From Halobellus captivus (GTDB lineage: Archaea > Halobacteriota > Halobacteria > Halobacteriales > Haloferacaceae), in NCBI RefSeq assembly GCF_003697845.1, contig NZ_RDQE01000002.1:277818-341817 (forward strand): DNA of 64,000 nucleotides. The letters run 5' to 3'. The notes under the pieces were generated by a model, which saw only the letters and a list, made by a program, of their open reading frames with translations, was not told where the DNA came from and did not search any database. The translations under genes and the position numbers were made by a program. This document shows positions 32,120 to 42,045 of this stretch, in pieces; position 1 is the stretch's first letter, and every line of letters starts with the position of its first letter.

Positions 32120-33526
32120 ATGGGTGAGGACTACCGCACGGAGGAGGACAGCCTCGGGGAGATGCAGGTGCCGGCCGACGCCTACTGGGGCGCACAGACC
32201 CAGCGAGCCGTCGAGAACTTCCCGATCTCGGGGATCGGGTTCGGGCGGCGGTTCGTCCGCGCGCTCGGCGTCGTGAAGAAGGCGGCGGCGCAGGCGAACC
32301 GGGACCTGGACCTGATAGCGGACGACACCGCGGAGGCGATCGTCGCCGCAGCCGACGAGGTTATCGCGGGCGACCACGACGACCAGTTCCCCGTCGACGT
32401 CTTCCAGACGGGCTCGGGCACCTCCTCGAACATGAACGCCAACGAGGTGATCGCCAACCGCGCCGCCGAGATCGCGGGCGCGGAGATCGGCGACCGCGTC
32501 GTCCACCCCAACGACCACGTCAACTACGGCCAGTCGTCGAACGACGTGATCCCCACGGCGATGCACGTGGCCGCCCTGGAGGCCGTCGAGAAGGACCTCG
32601 TTCCCGCGCTGGAGACGCTCCACGCGGAGCTGGAGGCGAAGGAGGCCGAGTTCGACGGCGTCGTCAAGACGGGCCGAACCCACCTCCAGGACGCCACGCC
32701 GGTCCGGCTCGGCCAGGAGTTCGGCGGCTACCGCACCCAGATCGCGAAGGGGATCGAGCGCGTCGAGGCCGTCCAGTCGAACCTGCGCGAGCTCGCGCTC
32801 GGCGGGACGGCGGTCGGGACCGGACTCAACACCCACCCGGAGTTCCCCGGGCTCGCGGCCGAGTACGTCTCGGAGGCGACGGGCACGGAGTTCCGCGAGG
32901 CGGACGATCACTTCGAGGCGCAGGCCGCCCACGACGCGATGGCGGAGGCACACGGCACGCTCCGGACCGTCGCCGGCAGCATGAACAAGATCGCGAACGA
33001 CCTGCGGCTGCTCGCCTCCGGCCCGCGAAACGGCCTGGGCGAGATCGAACAGCCGGAGAACCAGCCGGGGTCGTCGATCATGCCCGGCAAGATCAACCCG
33101 GTCGTCGCCGAGTCGGTCAACCAGGTCCACAAACAGGTCGTCGGCAACGACGCCGCCGTCTCCGCGGGCGCGGCCCGCGGCGAGATCGACTTGAACCTCT
33201 ACAAGCCCGTGGTCGCGCACAACTTCCTCCAGTCGGCCGAACTGCTCTCGAACGCGGCCGAGACGTTCGGCGAGCGCTTCGTCGCGAAGCTCGAGGCCAA
33301 CGAGGAGTACTGCGAGACGCGCGTCGAGCAGTCGATGGCGCTCGCGACCGCGCTGAACCCCGCGATCGGCTACGACAAGGCGAGCAAGGTGGCGAAGAAG
33401 GCGCTCTCCGAGGACAAGAGCGTCCGCGAGGTCGCCGTCGACGAGGGGTACCTCACCGAGGCGGAGGCCGACGAGGTGCTCGACCCCGAGGCGATGACCC
33501 ACCGCGTCATCCTCGGCGACGACTGA
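32120..33526 (+). CDS. fumC: Fumarate hydratase, class II
   Basis: 468 residues, full length. FumC hydrates fumarate to L-malate in the citric acid cycle. Class II signatures are all present: TQRAVENFPISG at the N-terminus, QTGSGTSSNMNANEV near residue 95, HPNDHVNYGQSSND near residue 133, GRTHLQDATP near residue 185 and the family signature GSSIMPGKINP near residue 319, which contains the catalytic Ser loop. It clusters with sucCD, 1.1 kb downstream, with a receiver-PAS gene between on the other strand. Confidence 0.96.
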   Translation: MGEDYRTEEDSLGEMQVPADAYWGAQTQRAVENFPISGIGFGRRFVRALGVVKKAAAQANRDLDLIADDTAEAIVAAADEVIAGDHDDQFPVDVFQTGSGTSSNMNANEVIANRAAEIAGAEIGDRVVHPNDHVNYGQSSNDVIPTAMHVAALEAVEKDLVPALETLHAELEAKEAEFDGVVKTGRTHLQDATPVRLGQEFGGYRTQIAKGIERVEAVQSNLRELALGGTAVGTGLNTHPEFPGLAAEYVSEATGTEFREADDHFEAQAAHDAMAEAHGTLRTVAGSMNKIANDLRLLASGPRNGLGEIEQPENQPGSSIMPGKINPVVAESVNQVHKQVVGNDAAVSAGAARGEIDLNLYKPVVAHNFLQSAELLSNAAETFGERFVAKLEANEEYCETRVEQSMALATALNPAIGYDKASKVAKKALSEDKSVREVAVDEGYLTEAEADEVLDPEAMTHRVILGDD

Positions 33527-33598
33527 GTCGGCCGACTAGCCGAGGGCCGGCCGTTCGGTCGCGTCTCCCCGGCCGGTATGCGTCCGAACGGCCGGGAC

Positions 33599-34381
33599 TC
33601 ACCGTTCGGGATCCTCGATCTCTTCCCGTTCGGTGATATCTGAGTAGATCGCGAACCCGCCCGAACCGTCGTCATAGACGGCGTTCTGAAGGAGAAATCG
33701 ACGGAGGCCGTCCGCGGTTCGACGTGTAACCGCCTCCGAGTGAAGCCGTCCGCCGTCCTGGACGTGCCGGTTGATCCGTTTCGCTCCCTGCGTTCTGTCC
33801 TCGGGGACGATGTACGCGTCGAGCGAATCGCCGACGATCTCGTCGACGTCGTAGCCGAAGGTCTCCTCGAAAGCCGGGTTGACTCGTTCCACGATCGGCT
33901 CGCCGGCTTCGTACTCGACCTCGACGGTCGGCTGTGAGAGGCGATCGAAGAGCGTCCGAAACCGCCGGCGTTCCTCCTCCACCTGCCGTTCGGCCCGGAG
34001 CTTGCTCACGGCGTTGGTGACGCGGTTGGCCAGGATTTCGTACTGATCCGTACCCGACCCCTTCTGGAGGTAGTCGGTGACGCCGGCGGAGATCGCCTCG
34101 CTCGCGATCTCCTCGTTGCCCTTGCCGGTGAACAGGATGACCGGGAGGTCGACCCACCGCTCGCGTATGCGACACAGGAACTCGATCCCGTTTCTTCCCG
34201 GCATGTCGTAGTCGGAGACGACACACTGGTACTCGGCGTCGTCGAGCAGATCGAGTCCTTCGTCCGCGCTCGTCGCCGTTTCGACCTCCAGGCGATCGTC
34301 CTCCCGTTCGAGAAAGGTGGCGGTCATCTCCGCGAACCCCGCCTCGTCGTCGACGTGAAGGACGCTGATTGAGCCGTTCAT
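33599..34381 (-). CDS. Receiver-PAS signalling protein
   Basis: 260 residues from ATG at 34381. The receiver domain (residues 4-125) has VDDEAG, the phospho-acceptor Asp in CVVSDYDMPGRNGIEFL near residue 54, FTGKGNEEIASEAISAG and Lys in DYLQKGSG. One PAS domain at about 140-255 starts with FRTLFDRLSQPTVEVEY. There is no catalytic output domain. A TATA-like stretch, AGTATAGTATT on the minus strand (about 34400-34410), is 20-29 bp before the start. The segment after the phospho-acceptor is nearly identical to those at 30424-31620 and 36657-39155, so these are recent paralogues. Confidence 0.87.
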   Translation of the reverse strand: MNGSISVLHVDDEAGFAEMTATFLEREDDRLEVETATSADEGLDLLDDAEYQCVVSDYDMPGRNGIEFLCRIRERWVDLPVILFTGKGNEEIASEAISAGVTDYLQKGSGTDQYEILANRVTNAVSKLRAERQVEEERRRFRTLFDRLSQPTVEVEYEAGEPIVERVNPAFEETFGYDVDEIVGDSLDAYIVPEDRTQGAKRINRHVQDGGRLHSEAVTRRTADGLRRFLLQNAVYDDGSGGFAIYSDITEREEIEDPER

Positions 34382-34528
34382 TGTCTGCAAGTCAATATCT
34401 AATACTATACTTCCGTGTGAGAATATAAATCCGGTGGCCCGGTCGTCGATCGGTGTCGCCGTCGGATTCTCGTCCCCCATCCGATTCCCGTCCCGCGTCG
34501 TACTCGCCGCGCGCGCCGAATCGGCACC

Positions 34529-34536
34529 ATTTAAGC
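34529..34536 (+). promoter_or_regulatory. TATA-like box of sucCD
   Basis: ATTTAAGC lies 26-33 bp before the sucC ATG at 34562, in an otherwise GC-rich stretch. It predicts a leaderless sucCD transcript. Confidence 0.5.
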
Positions 34537-34561
34537 CGCCGTCGATACCGATCTAACACGG

Positions 34562-35707
34562 ATGAAACTTCACGAACATCAAGCGAAGACTATCTTCGCC
34601 GACGCCGGGATCCCCGTACCGAACTCCCGGCTGGCGACGAGCGTCGAGGAGGTCCTCGACGCCGTCGACGAGATCGGCTACCCGGCCGCGATCAAAGCGC
34701 AGGTCCACGTGGGGGGCCGCGGGAAGGCCGGCGGGATCAAGATCGCGACCGACCGCGAGGAGGCCGAGGAGTACGCCGGAGCGATCCTCGGGATGGACCT
34801 CAAGGGCTACACCGTCGACCGGGTCCTCGTCGAGGAGGGCGTCGACTTCGTCGACGAGCTGTACGTCGGCGTGACGATGGACCGCGGCGAGGGGAAGCCG
34901 GTCCTGATGGTGTCGACGGAGGGCGGCGTCGACATCGAGGAGGTCGCGGCGGAGAACCCCGACGCGATCGCGCGCGAGCACGTCGACCCCGCGTTCGGGC
35001 TCCACCCGTATCAGGCCCGCAAGGTCGTCTACGAGGCCGGCGTCGACGCCGACGTGGCGCTCGACGTGGCCTCGATCCTCTCGACGCTGTACGACCTCTA
35101 CGAGGACAGCGACGCCTCGGAGATCGAGGTCAACCCGGTCATGATCACGGGCGACCGCGACGTCGTCGCCGCCGACGCGGTGATGAACGTCGACGAGGAC
35201 GCGCTGTTCCGCCAGCCCGAGCTCGCGGAGATGGCGGAGGAGTCCTACGAGGACGACCTCGAGCGCAAGGCCGGCGAGTACGGCTTCGACTACGTCCGCC
35301 TGTCGGGCAACGTCGGCATCATCGGCAACGGCGCGGGGCTCGTGATGACCACGCTCGACCTGGTCGACTACTACGGCGGGAAGCCCGCCAACTTCCTCGA
35401 CATCGGCGGCGGCGCGAAGGCCGAACGCGTCACGCAGGCGCTCGACATGGTCTTCTCTGACCCCAACGTCGACAGCGTCGTCTTCAACATCTTCGGCGGG
35501 ATCACCCGCGGCGACGAGGTCGCCAAGGGGATCAACGAGGCGCTCGCCGAGTTCGACGAGATCCCGAAGCCGGTCGTCGTCCGGCTCGCGGGGACCAACG
35601 CCGAGGAGGGAATGGAGATCCTGAACACCGACCTGATCGAGGTCGAGGAGACGCTGGAGGACGCGGTCCAGCGTGCGGTGAGGAACGCGGAGGAGGTGGC
35701 CCAATGA
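34562..35707 (+). CDS. sucC: Succinyl-CoA synthetase (ADP-forming), beta subunit
   Basis: 381 residues. The N-terminal ATP-grasp domain begins [19 protein letters not shown] and includes [14 protein letters not shown] near residue 45 and [11 protein letters not shown] near residue 190. The C-terminal CoA-ligase domain has [20 protein letters not shown] near residue 258, NFLDIGGGA and [13 protein letters not shown]. With SucD it interconverts succinyl-CoA and succinate with nucleotide phosphorylation. The stop overlaps the sucD start as ATGA, the usual coupling for the two subunits. Confidence 0.96.
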   Translation: MKLHEHQAKTIFADAGIPVPNSRLATSVEEVLDAVDEIGYPAAIKAQVHVGGRGKAGGIKIATDREEAEEYAGAILGMDLKGYTVDRVLVEEGVDFVDELYVGVTMDRGEGKPVLMVSTEGGVDIEEVAAENPDAIAREHVDPAFGLHPYQARKVVYEAGVDADVALDVASILSTLYDLYEDSDASEIEVNPVMITGDRDVVAADAVMNVDEDALFRQPELAEMAEESYEDDLERKAGEYGFDYVRLSGNVGIIGNGAGLVMTTLDLVDYYGGKPANFLDIGGGAKAERVTQALDMVFSDPNVDSVVFNIFGGITRGDEVAKGINEALAEFDEIPKPVVVRLAGTNAEEGMEILNTDLIEVEETLEDAVQRAVRNAEEVAQ

Positions 35708-36573
35708 GTATCTTCGTCGACGACGACACGCGCGTGGTGGTCCAGGGGATCACCGGCGGGGAAGGCAAGTTCCACGCCGAACAGATGATCGAGTACGGGA
35801 CGAACGTCGTCGCGGGCGCGGTGCCCGGCAAGGGCGGCCAGGAGGCCGCCGGCGTTCCGGTGTACGACACCGTGGACGAGGCCGTCGAGGCGGAGGACGC
35901 CGACGCCTCCGTGATCTTCGTGCCGCCGGCGTTCGCCGCCGACGCGGTCTTCGAGGCGCTCGACACCGACCTCGACCTCGCCGTGGCGATCACCGAGGGG
36001 ATCCCGACCCAGGACATGGCGAAGGTGAACAAGCGTCTCGGCGAGACCGACACGCGACTGCTCGGCCCGAACTGTCCGGGCATCATCACGCCGGGCGAGG
36101 CGAAACTCGGCATCCTGCCGGGCAACATCTTCGCCGACGGCAACGTCGGGCTCGTCTCCCGCTCGGGTACCCTGACCTACCAGGTCGTCGATAACCTCAC
36201 CGAGCGCGGCATCGGCCAGACGACCGCCATCGGCATCGGCGGCGACCCGATCATCGGCACCTCCTTCATCGACGCGCTGGAGGCGTTCGAGGCCGACGCC
36301 GAGACCGACGCGGTCGTGATGTGCGGCGAGATCGGCGGCGAGGACGAGGAGCAGGCCGCGCGGTTCATCGGCGAGCACATGGACACGCCGGTCGCCGGCT
36401 TCATCGCCGGCCGCACCGCCCCGCCGGGCAAGCGAATGGGCCACGCGGGTGCCATCGTCTCCGGCTCGGGGACGGGTACCGCCCAGTCGAAGATCGACGC
36501 GCTCAACGACGCGGGCGTCCCCGTCGGCGACACCCCCGAGGAGGTCGCCGACCACGTCGAGAGCTTCCTCTAG
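35704..36573 (+). CDS. sucD: Succinyl-CoA synthetase (ADP-forming), alpha subunit
   Basis: 289 residues, full length. The CoA-binding Rossmann domain has [19 protein letters not shown] near residue 10. The catalytic phospho-histidine lies in [13 protein letters not shown] near residue 247, and [17 protein letters not shown] and [12 protein letters not shown] are conserved. It forms the heteromeric enzyme with SucC, translated from the same message. The two genes together with fumC make a small citric-acid-cycle cluster. Confidence 0.97.
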   Translation: MSIFVDDDTRVVVQGITGGEGKFHAEQMIEYGTNVVAGAVPGKGGQEAAGVPVYDTVDEAVEAEDADASVIFVPPAFAADAVFEALDTDLDLAVAITEGIPTQDMAKVNKRLGETDTRLLGPNCPGIITPGEAKLGILPGNIFADGNVGLVSRSGTLTYQVVDNLTERGIGQTTAIGIGGDPIIGTSFIDALEAFEADAETDAVVMCGEIGGEDEEQAARFIGEHMDTPVAGFIAGRTAPPGKRMGHAGAIVSGSGTGTAQSKIDALNDAGVPVGDTPEEVADHVESFL

Positions 36574-36656
36574 GAGCGCTCGTCCGTCCCCGTTGCGGGT
36601 ATCGATCCTGATTCTTCCGCGAAACGTTCAAATAAACACACGATGTGTCGGACCGT

Positions 36657-39155
36657 ATGGAACCACGCCCCGGGGACGGTTCCGGCGGACCGGACGGGTC
36701 CGACGGGGGGAACGGAACCGGACGGTCCGCGGGTGCCGGCACGGTGGAACGCCGGAAGGTCGTCCTCGTCGTCGACGACGAGCCCGGCGCGGCGGACCTC
36801 GCGGCGACGTACCTCGATCGGCTCCTCGACGGCGTCGAGGCCGTGACGGCGACGTCGCCGCCGGCGGCGCTCGAACTGCTCCGGGAGCGCCAGATCGACT
36901 GCGTCGTCAGCGACCACGACATGCCGGAGGCCACCGGGCTGGAGCTGCTCGGAAGGGTGCGTGAGGAGTACCCGAACCTCCCGTTCTTGTTGTTCACGGG
37001 GAAGGGGAGCGAGGAGATCGCGAGCGAGGCCATCTCCGCCGGCGTCACCGACTACCTCCAGAAGGGTGGCGGCACCGACCAGTACGAAATGCTCGCGAAC
37101 CGCGTCCGTAACGCGCTCTCGCGCCGACGGGTCAAGTGTGACCTCCGCGAGGTCAACCGGAAGGTGACCGCGATCCACGAGTTCGCGACCGAGCTCTCCT
37201 CGGCCGACACCGTCGCGGAGGTGTTCGAGCGGGTCGTCGACGTTGCCGAGCAGGTACTCGAGTTCGACCGGTGTCTCACGGCCAGACGCGACGGCGAGTA
37301 CGTCTATCCCGCGGCGCTCTCGGAGGGCGTCACGGACGACGACGTGCGGCGGTTCGAGTTCGGCGAGGGGCTCGCGGGCCGAACCGTGGCGGAGGAACGG
37401 ACGTACCTGGTCGACGAGGTCGGCAGGTCGGCGGACGCCGACCCGGTCGCGGACGACATCGAGTCGGCTATCAGCGTTCCGATCGGAAGATACAGGCTCA
37501 TTCAGGCGATCTCCGGCGGTCAAGCCACCTTCGACGAGCGGGACGTGGAGTTCGCCGAACTGGTCGCCGCACACGCCGCGGAGGCGATGGAACAGATCGA
37601 GACGGAACGGGCCCTCCGCGCGGAGCGCGACCGGCTCGCGGCGCTCTTCGACAACGTCCCGTCGCCGGTCGCCCGGCTCGTGATCGACGAGGACGGGACC
37701 CGCCGGCTCGACGAGACGAACGCGGCGTTCGAGGAGACGTTCGGCCGTGCCGCGGGCGAGGCCACGTACGAGGAGATGTGTGCGGCCACCCTTCCGGGGG
37801 GCGCCGAGTCGATCGAGCCGGACTGGTTCGACGCCGACGTCGACTCGATCCGGACGGAGGTCGAGCGACGGACCGTCTCGGGCGTCCGCGACTTCATCCT
37901 GAACGCCATCCCGACCGAGCGTGACGGCGGGATACTCCTCCATCTGGTGTACGCCGACATCGACGAGCAGAAGCGGGTCGAACGGACCCTCCGCCGACTC
38001 CACGAGGCGACCCGCGAGATGTTCCACGGGGAGGACCGCGAGGAGGTCGCCGGGATCGCGTCGCGGACGGCGATCGACACGCTCGGGTTCCCGAACAGCG
38101 GCGTCCGGCTGTACGACTCCGACTCCGGAACCCTCCGTCCGACGGCGATAAGCGAGGAGGCGACCGCGGCGATCGGCGATCGACCCCCGTTCGGTCCGGG
38201 CGACGGGCGGATCTGGGACGCGTTCGACCGCGGCGAGACGATCGTCGTCGACGACCTCGCGGCGACGGAGACGGCGGTCGAGTACGGCGACCTCCGGAGC
38301 CTCCTCGTCGTGCCGCTCGGCGACCACGGCGTGATGCCGCTCGGGTCGCCGGAGCCGGCGTTCTTCGGTGACACGGACGTCCAGCTCGCGCGGGTGTTGG
38401 CCGCGAACGTGACCGCCGCGCTCGACCGGGCGGAGCGAACCGAACAGCTCCGCGAGCGCGACGCCGCGCTCCAGCGTGAGCTCGACCGGCTCGAGAAGTT
38501 CGCGGGCGTGGTGAGCCACGATCTCCGGAACCCGCTCACCGTCGCGAACGGACGGCTCGGGCTCCTTCGCGGGCTGATCGACGGCGAGGACGCCCACGAG
38601 CAGCTCGATCTGGTCGAGGAGGCTCACGAACGGATGGGCGAGCTGATAGACGACCTCCTCGAACTGGCCAGAGAGGGGCGGACGGTCGACGACCCGGAGC
38701 CGGTCTCGCTCGCCGAGTCCGCGAGGGGAGCGTGGGGGACCGTCGACACGGACGGTGCCGTCCTGGAGGTCGAAAGCGAGGACACGACCGTCCACGCCGA
38801 TCCGGAGCGACTCCGGACGCTCCTCGAGAACCTGTTCCGGAACAGCGTGGAACACGGTTCCACGGGCAGTCGGCCGGAGCCCGGCAACAACGGAGTGAAC
38901 GACGGCCCGGGCGTCACCGTGACCGTCGGGACGCTGTCGGACGGCTTCTTCGTCGCCGACGACGGCCCGGGATTCGACGGCGTCGATCCCGACGAGGCGA
39001 TGGAGTACGGGGTCTCGAGCGACGACCGCGGGTCCGGTCTCGGGCTGGCCATCGTCAGTGAGATCGCCGACGCACACGGCTGGCGGATGACGGTCGGCGA
39101 GAGCGGGGTCGCGGACGGGGACGGCGTCCGATTCGAGTTCCGGACCGAACGATAG
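36657..39155 (+). CDS. Multidomain sensor histidine kinase: receiver-GAF-PAS-GAF-HisKA-HATPase
   Basis: 832 residues from ATG at 36657; a GTG at 36645 would add four residues. The TATA-like CAAATAAAC (36629-36637) is 20-28 bp before the ATG, which favours the ATG. After a Gly-rich leader, a receiver domain carries CVVSDHDMPEATGLELL and FTGKGSEEIAS (about 32-150). GAF-like (about 165-320), PAS-like (about 325-440) and second GAF-like (about 455-605) regions follow. The H-box is VVSHDLRNPLTVANGR with His621, the N-box NLFRNSVEHGS, and the ATP lid motifs VADDGPGF and GSGLGLAIV. It can autophosphorylate, and its own receiver or the two receiver-PAS proteins nearby may be partners. Confidence 0.9.
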   Translation: MEPRPGDGSGGPDGSDGGNGTGRSAGAGTVERRKVVLVVDDEPGAADLAATYLDRLLDGVEAVTATSPPAALELLRERQIDCVVSDHDMPEATGLELLGRVREEYPNLPFLLFTGKGSEEIASEAISAGVTDYLQKGGGTDQYEMLANRVRNALSRRRVKCDLREVNRKVTAIHEFATELSSADTVAEVFERVVDVAEQVLEFDRCLTARRDGEYVYPAALSEGVTDDDVRRFEFGEGLAGRTVAEERTYLVDEVGRSADADPVADDIESAISVPIGRYRLIQAISGGQATFDERDVEFAELVAAHAAEAMEQIETERALRAERDRLAALFDNVPSPVARLVIDEDGTRRLDETNAAFEETFGRAAGEATYEEMCAATLPGGAESIEPDWFDADVDSIRTEVERRTVSGVRDFILNAIPTERDGGILLHLVYADIDEQKRVERTLRRLHEATREMFHGEDREEVAGIASRTAIDTLGFPNSGVRLYDSDSGTLRPTAISEEATAAIGDRPPFGPGDGRIWDAFDRGETIVVDDLAATETAVEYGDLRSLLVVPLGDHGVMPLGSPEPAFFGDTDVQLARVLAANVTAALDRAERTEQLRERDAALQRELDRLEKFAGVVSHDLRNPLTVANGRLGLLRGLIDGEDAHEQLDLVEEAHERMGELIDDLLELAREGRTVDDPEPVSLAESARGAWGTVDTDGAVLEVESEDTTVHADPERLRTLLENLFRNSVEHGSTGSRPEPGNNGVNDGPGVTVTVGTLSDGFFVADDGPGFDGVDPDEAMEYGVSSDDRGSGLGLAIVSEIADAHGWRMTVGESGVADGDGVRFEFRTER

Positions 39156-39261
39156 CCGCCGCGGTTCGCCCGAATCGCGGCTCCGGAGTCCCGATCATCG
39201 GACGTGCGCGGCTCGCGCACACCCGGACCACGGTTATGGCCGGCTCGCCCCACCGATCGGT

Positions 39262-39549
39262 ATGGACGACGACGTACGCGAACGGCTCGAACCGCTCCCG
39301 CCGAGCGCCAAGCTCGTGTACTACGTGCTCGACGCCGAGGGACGGTTCGACCAGACGGGGCTCGCGGCGGAGACCCGGCTCTCGACGCGCACGGTCCGGT
39401 TCGCGATCGAGAAGCTGGCCGACGCCGACCTCGTCGAGGAGGGGTTCTGTCCCACCGACGCGCGTCGTTCCGTGTACGAACCGGCCGACCCCGTGGAGGC
39501 GGAGTCCGCTCACGGGGCCGCGCCGTCCGCGGTCGCCGCCGAGGACTGA
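39262..39549 (+). CDS. Winged-helix DNA-binding protein (MarR/TrmB-like)
   Basis: 95 residues. A winged helix-turn-helix occupies residues 12-70: helix 1 LPPSAKLVYYVLDAEG, recognition region LAAETRLSTRTVRFAIEKLADADLVE and wing FCPTDARRSVYEP. The last 25 residues are an Ala-rich tail. It is a likely single-domain regulator or a chromatin-associated HTH; targets are unknown. A TATA-like GGTTATGG (39231-39238) is 24-31 bp upstream. The methylthiotransferase gene follows 90 bp downstream on the same strand. Confidence 0.82.
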   Translation: MDDDVRERLEPLPPSAKLVYYVLDAEGRFDQTGLAAETRLSTRTVRFAIEKLADADLVEEGFCPTDARRSVYEPADPVEAESAHGAAPSAVAAED

Positions 39550-39639
39550 CCGACGCGACGGCGACCGGGGAGTCGACTCGATACGCTTCTCCCCGATCCG
39601 TCGCCCTTTTGGCCGCCCGCCGGGTATGACGGGTAACCG

Positions 39640-41007
39640 ATGGCGACGTACCACATCGAGACGTACGGCTGTACGTCCAACCGGGGCGAGAGCCGCGCGA
39701 TCGAACGCGCCCTCCGGGACGGCGGCCACCGGCCGGCCGACGGTCCCGAGGACGCCGACGTCGCCATCCTCAACAGCTGTACGGTCGTCGAGAAGACCGA
39801 GCGAAACATGCTCCGCCGCGCCGAGGAGCTCGAAGCCCAAACCGCCGAACTCGTCGTCACCGGCTGTATGGCGCTGGCACAGGGCGAGGAGTTCCGCGAG
39901 GCCGGCATCGACGCCGAGGTGCTCCACTGGGACGAGGTTCCGGAGCACGTCCTCAACGGCGAGTGTCCCACGCACACCCCCGACACGGAGCCGATCCTCG
40001 ACGGCACCATCGGCATCCTCCCCATCGCGCGCGGCTGTATGAGCAACTGCTCGTACTGTATCACCAAGTTCGCGACCGGACGCGTCGACTCCCCGCCGAT
40101 CGAGGAGAACGTCGAGAAGGCCCGCGCGCTGGTCCACGCCGGCGCGAAGGAGATCCGCGTGACCGGACAGGACACCGGCGTCTACGGCTGGGACACCGGC
40201 GACCGGAAGCTGCCCGAACTGCTCGACCGGATCTGCGACATCGACGGCGAGTTCCGGGTCCGGCTCGGGATGGCGAACCCCGGCGGGATCCACGGCATCC
40301 ACGAGGAGCTGGCGGACGTCTTCGCGCGAAACGAGAAGCTGTACGACTTCATCCACGCCCCCGTACAGTCCGGCTCCGACGACGTCCTCGCCGACATGCG
40401 CCGGCAACACCGCGTCGACAAGTTCCGGGAGGTCGTGGCGGCGCTCGACGACCGGCTCGACCACTGGACGCTCTCGACCGACTTCATCGTCGGCTTCCCG
40501 ACGGAGAGCGACGCCGATCACGAACGGTCGATGGACCTCCTGCGGGAGGTCCGCCCCGAGAAGATCAACGTCACCCGCTTCTCCAAGCGACCCGGGACGG
40601 ACGCCGCGGACATGAAGGGACTCGGCGGGACGGTTAAAAAGGAGCGCTCGAAGGCGATGTCGGAGCTGAAGATGGAGGTCGTCGGCGAGGCGTACGGCTC
40701 GATGATCGGCGACGAGTTCGAGGTGCTCGTCGTCGAGGAGGGTACCGGCGACTCCGTGAAGTGTCGCGACTCCGCCTACCGGCAGATAATCGTCCAGCGG
40801 GCGACGGACCGCGGGGTCGAAGTGGGGGACTTCCTGACCGTCGAGGTGACGAGCCACAACACCGTCTACGCGTTCGGCGATCCGGTCGAGGCGAGCGACG
40901 CCGACGAGGACGAGAGCGTCGGGGACGAGGCCGTCGAGAGTGAAGTCGACAGGAGCGAGGTCGACGGGAGCGGAGACCCCGCGGAGAGCACCCCGTCGTC
41001 GGCGTAG
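39640..41007 (+). CDS. tRNA t6A37 methylthiotransferase (archaeal e-MtaB/CDKAL1 type)
   Basis: 455 residues. The N-terminal methylthiotransferase domain supplies three Cys for one cluster: YGCTSNRGESR, LNSCTVVEKTERNM and VTGCMALAQ. The radical-SAM motif CMSNCSYC near residue 133 supplies the second cluster. The PVQSGSDDVL and DFIVGFPTE blocks are typical, and a C-terminal TRAM domain (about 345-415) ends the conserved part. The last 40 residues are an acidic haloarchaeal tail. The enzyme adds a methylthio group to t6A37 of ANN-decoding tRNAs. Confidence 0.92.
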   Translation: MATYHIETYGCTSNRGESRAIERALRDGGHRPADGPEDADVAILNSCTVVEKTERNMLRRAEELEAQTAELVVTGCMALAQGEEFREAGIDAEVLHWDEVPEHVLNGECPTHTPDTEPILDGTIGILPIARGCMSNCSYCITKFATGRVDSPPIEENVEKARALVHAGAKEIRVTGQDTGVYGWDTGDRKLPELLDRICDIDGEFRVRLGMANPGGIHGIHEELADVFARNEKLYDFIHAPVQSGSDDVLADMRRQHRVDKFREVVAALDDRLDHWTLSTDFIVGFPTESDADHERSMDLLREVRPEKINVTRFSKRPGTDAADMKGLGGTVKKERSKAMSELKMEVVGEAYGSMIGDEFEVLVVEEGTGDSVKCRDSAYRQIIVQRATDRGVEVGDFLTVEVTSHNTVYAFGDPVEASDADEDESVGDEAVESEVDRSEVDGSGDPAESTPSSA

Positions 41008-41012
41008 CCGAG

Positions 41013-41843
41013 TCAGCGCGTCGGCGGTTCGATCTCCCCGGCCGTGGGAAGCTCCCAGCCGTAGGTGACGGCCGCGAGCCGCGTCGCGACGGTGACGGCC
41101 GCACAGAGCGCGGCGGCGGTGCTGCCGACGACGCCGACGGCTCCCGCCACGACGTAGGTGAGCCCGCCCAGCACGGCACAGCTGGCGTAGAAGTCCTCGA
41201 AGAGGATGAACGGGGCTCGGTCGAGGAGGAGGTCGGCGAACGCGCCGCCGCCCACGGCGTTGATCGTCGCGATCGCGACGACGCCGAACGCGGAAACGCC
41301 CGCCTCCGTGGCGACGATCGCCCCCGCGGTGGCGAAGGCGGCGAGCCCGATCGCGTCCGACACGAGCGTGATCGGGTGGGTGTCCGGCGCCGCGAGCACG
41401 ACCTGTAACGCGATCGCCAGCGCGACGCCGAACAGCCCGAGCGCGATCTCGATCGGCGACTGGAGCGCCAACGGCGTTCGTAACACGAGGACGTCCCGGG
41501 TCGCCCCGCCGGCGAACGCCATCGCCAGCCCGACGATGGTGATCCCGAAGAGATCGAAGTCCTCCCGGATCGCCTTCGTGGACCCGACGAGCGCGAACGC
41601 GACGAGCCCGACGGTGTTCATCACCGCGAAGGGGTCACCGAACAGCGTGACGAGGAGTTCCCGGCTCACTGGGAACCCCTCCGTAGGGTGAACGGTTGAA
41701 TCTACCGTCAGCGGATCCGGTCCCGGGGCGTTCGGCGTCCTCCCGTCGACGACCGCCAGCGTGGTCATCGCCCCGGCGACGTGGGTTGCAGCCGTCGACA
41801 CGGTGCCCCGAACCGGATCGACCGCGTTTCCGGTCTCCGACAT
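41013..41843 (-). CDS. Trimeric intracellular cation (TRIC) channel family protein (UPF0126)
   Basis: 276 residues. A hydrophilic N-terminal leader of about 60 residues is followed by seven predicted membrane helices arranged as a repeat. The first half has GLVAFALVGSTKAIREDFDLFG near residue 79 and AMAFAGGATRDVL near residue 107. The second half has GLAAFATAGAIVATEAGVSAFG and INAVGGGAFADLLL near residue 194. The paired GGA/GG motifs are those of TRIC channels, monovalent cation channels in membranes. The start may be further inside, since the leader is unlike the family. It is convergent with the methylthiotransferase gene, 5 bp apart. Confidence 0.87.
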   Translation of the reverse strand: MSETGNAVDPVRGTVSTAATHVAGAMTTLAVVDGRTPNAPGPDPLTVDSTVHPTEGFPVSRELLVTLFGDPFAVMNTVGLVAFALVGSTKAIREDFDLFGITIVGLAMAFAGGATRDVLVLRTPLALQSPIEIALGLFGVALAIALQVVLAAPDTHPITLVSDAIGLAAFATAGAIVATEAGVSAFGVVAIATINAVGGGAFADLLLDRAPFILFEDFYASCAVLGGLTYVVAGAVGVVGSTAAALCAAVTVATRLAAVTYGWELPTAGEIEPPTR

Positions 41844-42045
41844 CGCCGGAAGGGTGGGTTTCGAGCCGTACGAATGTGTGATGAATTCAGATACTATTAC
41901 TGAGAATAGATCAGGGTGGACACGGGAAAAAGCTCGCTTGCTGTCGGGGCGAGCGAGTCCAGAGCGGGGCGTCTCCGCGACCGGACGACTCTCGGTGGCC
42001 GCGAGACGGCCCGCGGGGGGCGTCGATCGCCGCCGCCGGGGGCGA

